NCBI GenBank assembly: GCA_009746045.1
Contig: RPFO01000213.1
Location: 8,623,814 to 8,683,813, forward strand
From: Mesostigma viride
Taxonomy: Eukaryota > Streptophyta > Mesostigmatophyceae > Mesostigmatales > Mesostigmataceae
Reading direction: 5' to 3'
DNA: 60,000 nt
Each line of letters starts with the position of its first letter. Positions within the stretch are counted from its first letter, which is position 1. Below, piece by piece: positions 57,261 through 60,000 of the stretch. The translations under genes and the position numbers were made by a program. Under the pieces are notes generated by a model. The model saw only the letters and a list, made by a program, of their open reading frames with translations, ran no database searches and had not been told where the DNA came from.

Positions 57261-60000
57261 GACGCGTGCTGGACGTGCCCGTGAGGGACGGAGCGTGGGA
57301 TCGACGGTGCGGCGGGCCGGCGCGAGCGCGCGCGATGGGAAGCCCCCAAAGGAAGGCCGCCGAGCGTTCGCCCCCCGGCGTAGTAGGCCGGCCCGGTAGG
57401 CGGGCTCAACCCGGCGGGTCGAAGCTTTCGGCGGAGGCCTCAGGGCCCCTGGTGGCGTAGTGCGTCCGAATTCGTGGGGGGCCTTGGCCCCCCCACGCTT
57501 GTCCCCCTCTATCCCCCTCTAGTGACTACGATTAACCCCAACTCAAAAGTTTGGCAAACCGTGAGGCCCGAAAAGTGGCCCGTACGAGAACCGCGAGCGC
57601 AGGGCGGCCGATAGTCAGGGCGATCCGGAGATCCGCGGTTGCGCCCAATCGGAGCAGTTGCCCGAAAAGTGGCAAACTAGGCAGATCGAGTCTCACACGT
57701 TCTGAACGGGCTCTGAAACGGCAGTTACGTCCAGATCCGGTTCAGAATTTTTGCGGGCAGGTGGGAGGCCAGCCAATGGCCGCGGCCAGATAAAAATACG
57801 GAACCCGGCACGATGTCGACTTCTTCGCGGGCGTCAAACTCTGTGTCGCGAATCAAACATCCCATGCCTTGCGGCGATCAACTTCGGCTACTGGGCCCAT
57901 CGCTTGGCCGAGAGGGCGCCGTCCAAAAAGTTCGTAGCGTTCAGTGCGTCAGTTCGACGGAGCGTTCAGAAACTGTTTCGAAACCGTGCAAAATATGTTT
58001 AGAAACCGTGAAATTTTGGGCGTTACGGCCGTTTTGTTGTCGGCATTTCGTTCAGAAACCGTTTCACTGAGTGTTTTCGCATCACTTTTCGATTCAGACC
58101 GAAGCTACAGTCTGAACGTGGTCTGACTGATATTTACTCTAAAATTATACGCAAATTTTGAGTTGGAGGAGTGGAGAGTAGTATGATGCTTGCTGGACGA
58201 ATTTCTGCCAGATCCCGTACTTAGCAAGCAGGGAAAAAATGACTTGAAAGGATTTTCAAGTGGGTAGTACGCGGTGCTGGACCGCCTGGACGCGCCCAAG
58301 CAATCGAACGTGCATAAACCAGGTCTTGGAGGGGGAAAGGGGGCATGCTGCGAGAGCACTTAATTCCTGCTGGCTGGGGATGGCGGTCAACGCTGCCTGG
58401 AAAATTGGGGATGGACAATGCGTGGGCATTGCTTTTATAGCGTTCAATGTTCCATTTCGATGCGTACCTTTGAATACTTTCTGATCTGGCTGGACGTCGG
58501 TGGGCAGTCACGTGTGTGGGAGAGGTTCGGGGCGCTATGGCCTGCTGCGATAGCTAGCGACCTGGAAATGGAATGTCGTTGTAGATTTAGGTATTATGCT
58601 ATCGTGCTTCTTTGCTTGACGTATTGGGTGCCTAGTGAAATCAGTTTGCTGTTCGTGGAAGGCGTGGGTGTGGCCGACGAGTGTCTGTTGTCGTCACACA
58701 ATATTGGAATGAACGCTGGATTTGTTGCCACGGGACGTACGCTGGCGATGCCGATGGTGAGTCGTTTGTTTCGATGACCGGGCTAGTGCCTGCTCTCTTT
58801 CTGATGCGTTTCCTCGGTTGCGTTGTTTCCATTGGGCCGAATTCACCTAGTCGCAGCGAAGACATAGCGTAGCAAGGGTCTGCGTTTCATTTTCTTAGCC
58901 GTGCAGGACGCCATCTTCATGGTCCTTCGGGTTTCCCGTGTGAACGTCCGTTGCCAGAGGATCTGTGATGCTTTTTTCTGGAATATACTGGGCGGTGAAA
59001 GCCCCTGTGGATGCTTGCCTGGTCATGAGTTTAGGGCGTCATTTACTGCTGTACTCGCTGACATTCATGGTGCTTACTGCGTAAGATAATCTGCCTTGCT
59101 TCGCGCGTGGATTTTCACTGGGGTGAAGAGCGCATCTGGTAACTTGTTTACGTGGTGTATAAGGTGATCAATCAACCATTTGTTCATAGAAGGTGTGACC
59201 GTATAAGGTGTTTTATATTTCTTCATCAAGCAAGTCAAAAGTAATCTCCACTGGCTTACAACCTGAATCTTGCTTTGCTGGGTCTGCTGTGTTCCTGTCT
59301 CATTGTGCAGGCTATCCCCTTGGTTGACCAACCAGGTGATTTGTGGTGCCAGCGGGGCCATATTGGTTTTCTTCTCATTTTCCATCCGTGGCAACGGACC
59401 GCATGGGCGGGCGGGAGGGCAGAGATGGCAGGGCAGGCCAGGCCAGGCGAGGCAGGAGAGGCTGCAAGGGTATGCAGCACAGGTAGGCTGGCAGGCAAGG
59501 GCCATGGGGCATGAGCCATGGGGCTTGAGCTACGAGCCTTGCGGCATGGGGTTTGGGGATGGGGAAAACAGGAGGGCAGGCAGCCAGCCACATCCACATG
59601 ATTAGGGGCCAGACAGCAATCAGGGGCACCGCGGGCCCACTTATGCATGCCAGGCACCCCACCAACCCACGCACGCATGCCAGCCACCCCCATGCCCACG
59701 CACGCATGCCAGCCACCCCCCCCCCACACACAAACCCACTTATGCATGCCAGCCACCCCCCACACCCACGTACGCATGCCAGCCACCCCACACACCCACG
59801 CACGCATGGCAGCCACCCCACGAACCCACGCACGCGTGCCAGCCCCCCCCTAAACCCACGCATGCATGGCAGCCCCCCACCACACCCACGCATGCATGCC
59901 AGCCCCCTCACAAACCCCACGGACGCATGCCAGCCACCCCCCATACCCACGTACGCCCCCCCCACACCCACGCACGCATGCCAGCCCCTCCCCTCATGCA
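57251..60000 (+). repeat. 4-kb unit f, cut by the window end
   Basis: Type A module with hairpin 57476-57493 and CTAG 57519-57522, then the unit body. Minisatellite begins at about 59640 and continues past the edge. Closest in its middle part to units b, c and d, showing that the unit family exists on both sides of the Helitron gene in the same orientation. Confidence 0.9.
59640..60000 (+). repeat. C-rich minisatellite array in unit f (partial)
   Basis: The first dozen 30-bp units after the usual CCGCGGGCCCACTTATGCATG flank; the array is not complete in this window. Confidence 0.95.

Overview
The window is eukaryotic nuclear DNA: long spliced reading frames with canonical GT..AG introns (donors mostly GTGAGT/GTAAGT, acceptors TGCAG), very GC-rich coding exons, and massive minisatellite and satellite content. 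A GC-rich alga or other protist is plausible; the species cannot be named from the sequence. I see no rRNA, tRNA, CRISPR array or bacterial operon.

Layout. 1-1529: the 3' part of a Gln/Pro-rich coiled-coil protein gene whose frame is open to the left edge. 1.9-9.2 kb: G-rich minisatellites, hairpin-ended repeat modules, a 909-bp duplication and a diverged copy of the large repeat unit. 9.5-26.5 kb: a head-to-tail array of units of about 4.0-4.3 kb, each made of a conserved 2.3-kb part, a C-rich 30-bp minisatellite array (1.2-1.6 kb) and a conserved tail. 26.3-27.95 kb: a 777-bp tandem duplication ending in (CAA)n. 28.4-52.4 kb: one very large, intron-rich, plus-strand gene of the Helitron (rolling-circle transposon) type. 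52.4-56.5 kb: more minisatellites, an AT-rich gene-free stretch and inverted unit fragments. 56.5-60 kb: a paralogue of the 2.8-4.0 kb segment followed by another large unit that runs off the window.

The Helitron gene is the main discovery. Exons join in phase across almost all of it. From N to C terminus it encodes: a hydrophobic leader (tentative); a block in which a two-exon cassette (A exon plus B exon) is repeated five to six times; an acidic linker; the Helitron zinc-finger-like region; the HUH/Y2 Rep nuclease; a PIF1-type helicase; acidic linker exons; and a 4.5-kb last exon with four tandem modules that look like ubiquitin-specific proteases (peptidase C19). Modules 2 and 4 keep the catalytic Cys and His; modules 1 and 3 have lost both. 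In modules 3 and 4 the spacing between the two positions is identical, 225 residues. A Helitron polyprotein ending in alternating active-looking and dead C19-like modules is, as far as I know, not a described architecture.

The Rep part is uninterrupted. The helicase exon and the exons after it carry about ten frame breaks, nearly all equivalent to the loss of one base. This copy is therefore either recently dead or the assembly has systematic indel errors. Several introns of the same gene are filled with satellites: a 40-bp family, a 184-bp family present in two introns with the same end sequence, and pieces of the 4-kb unit.
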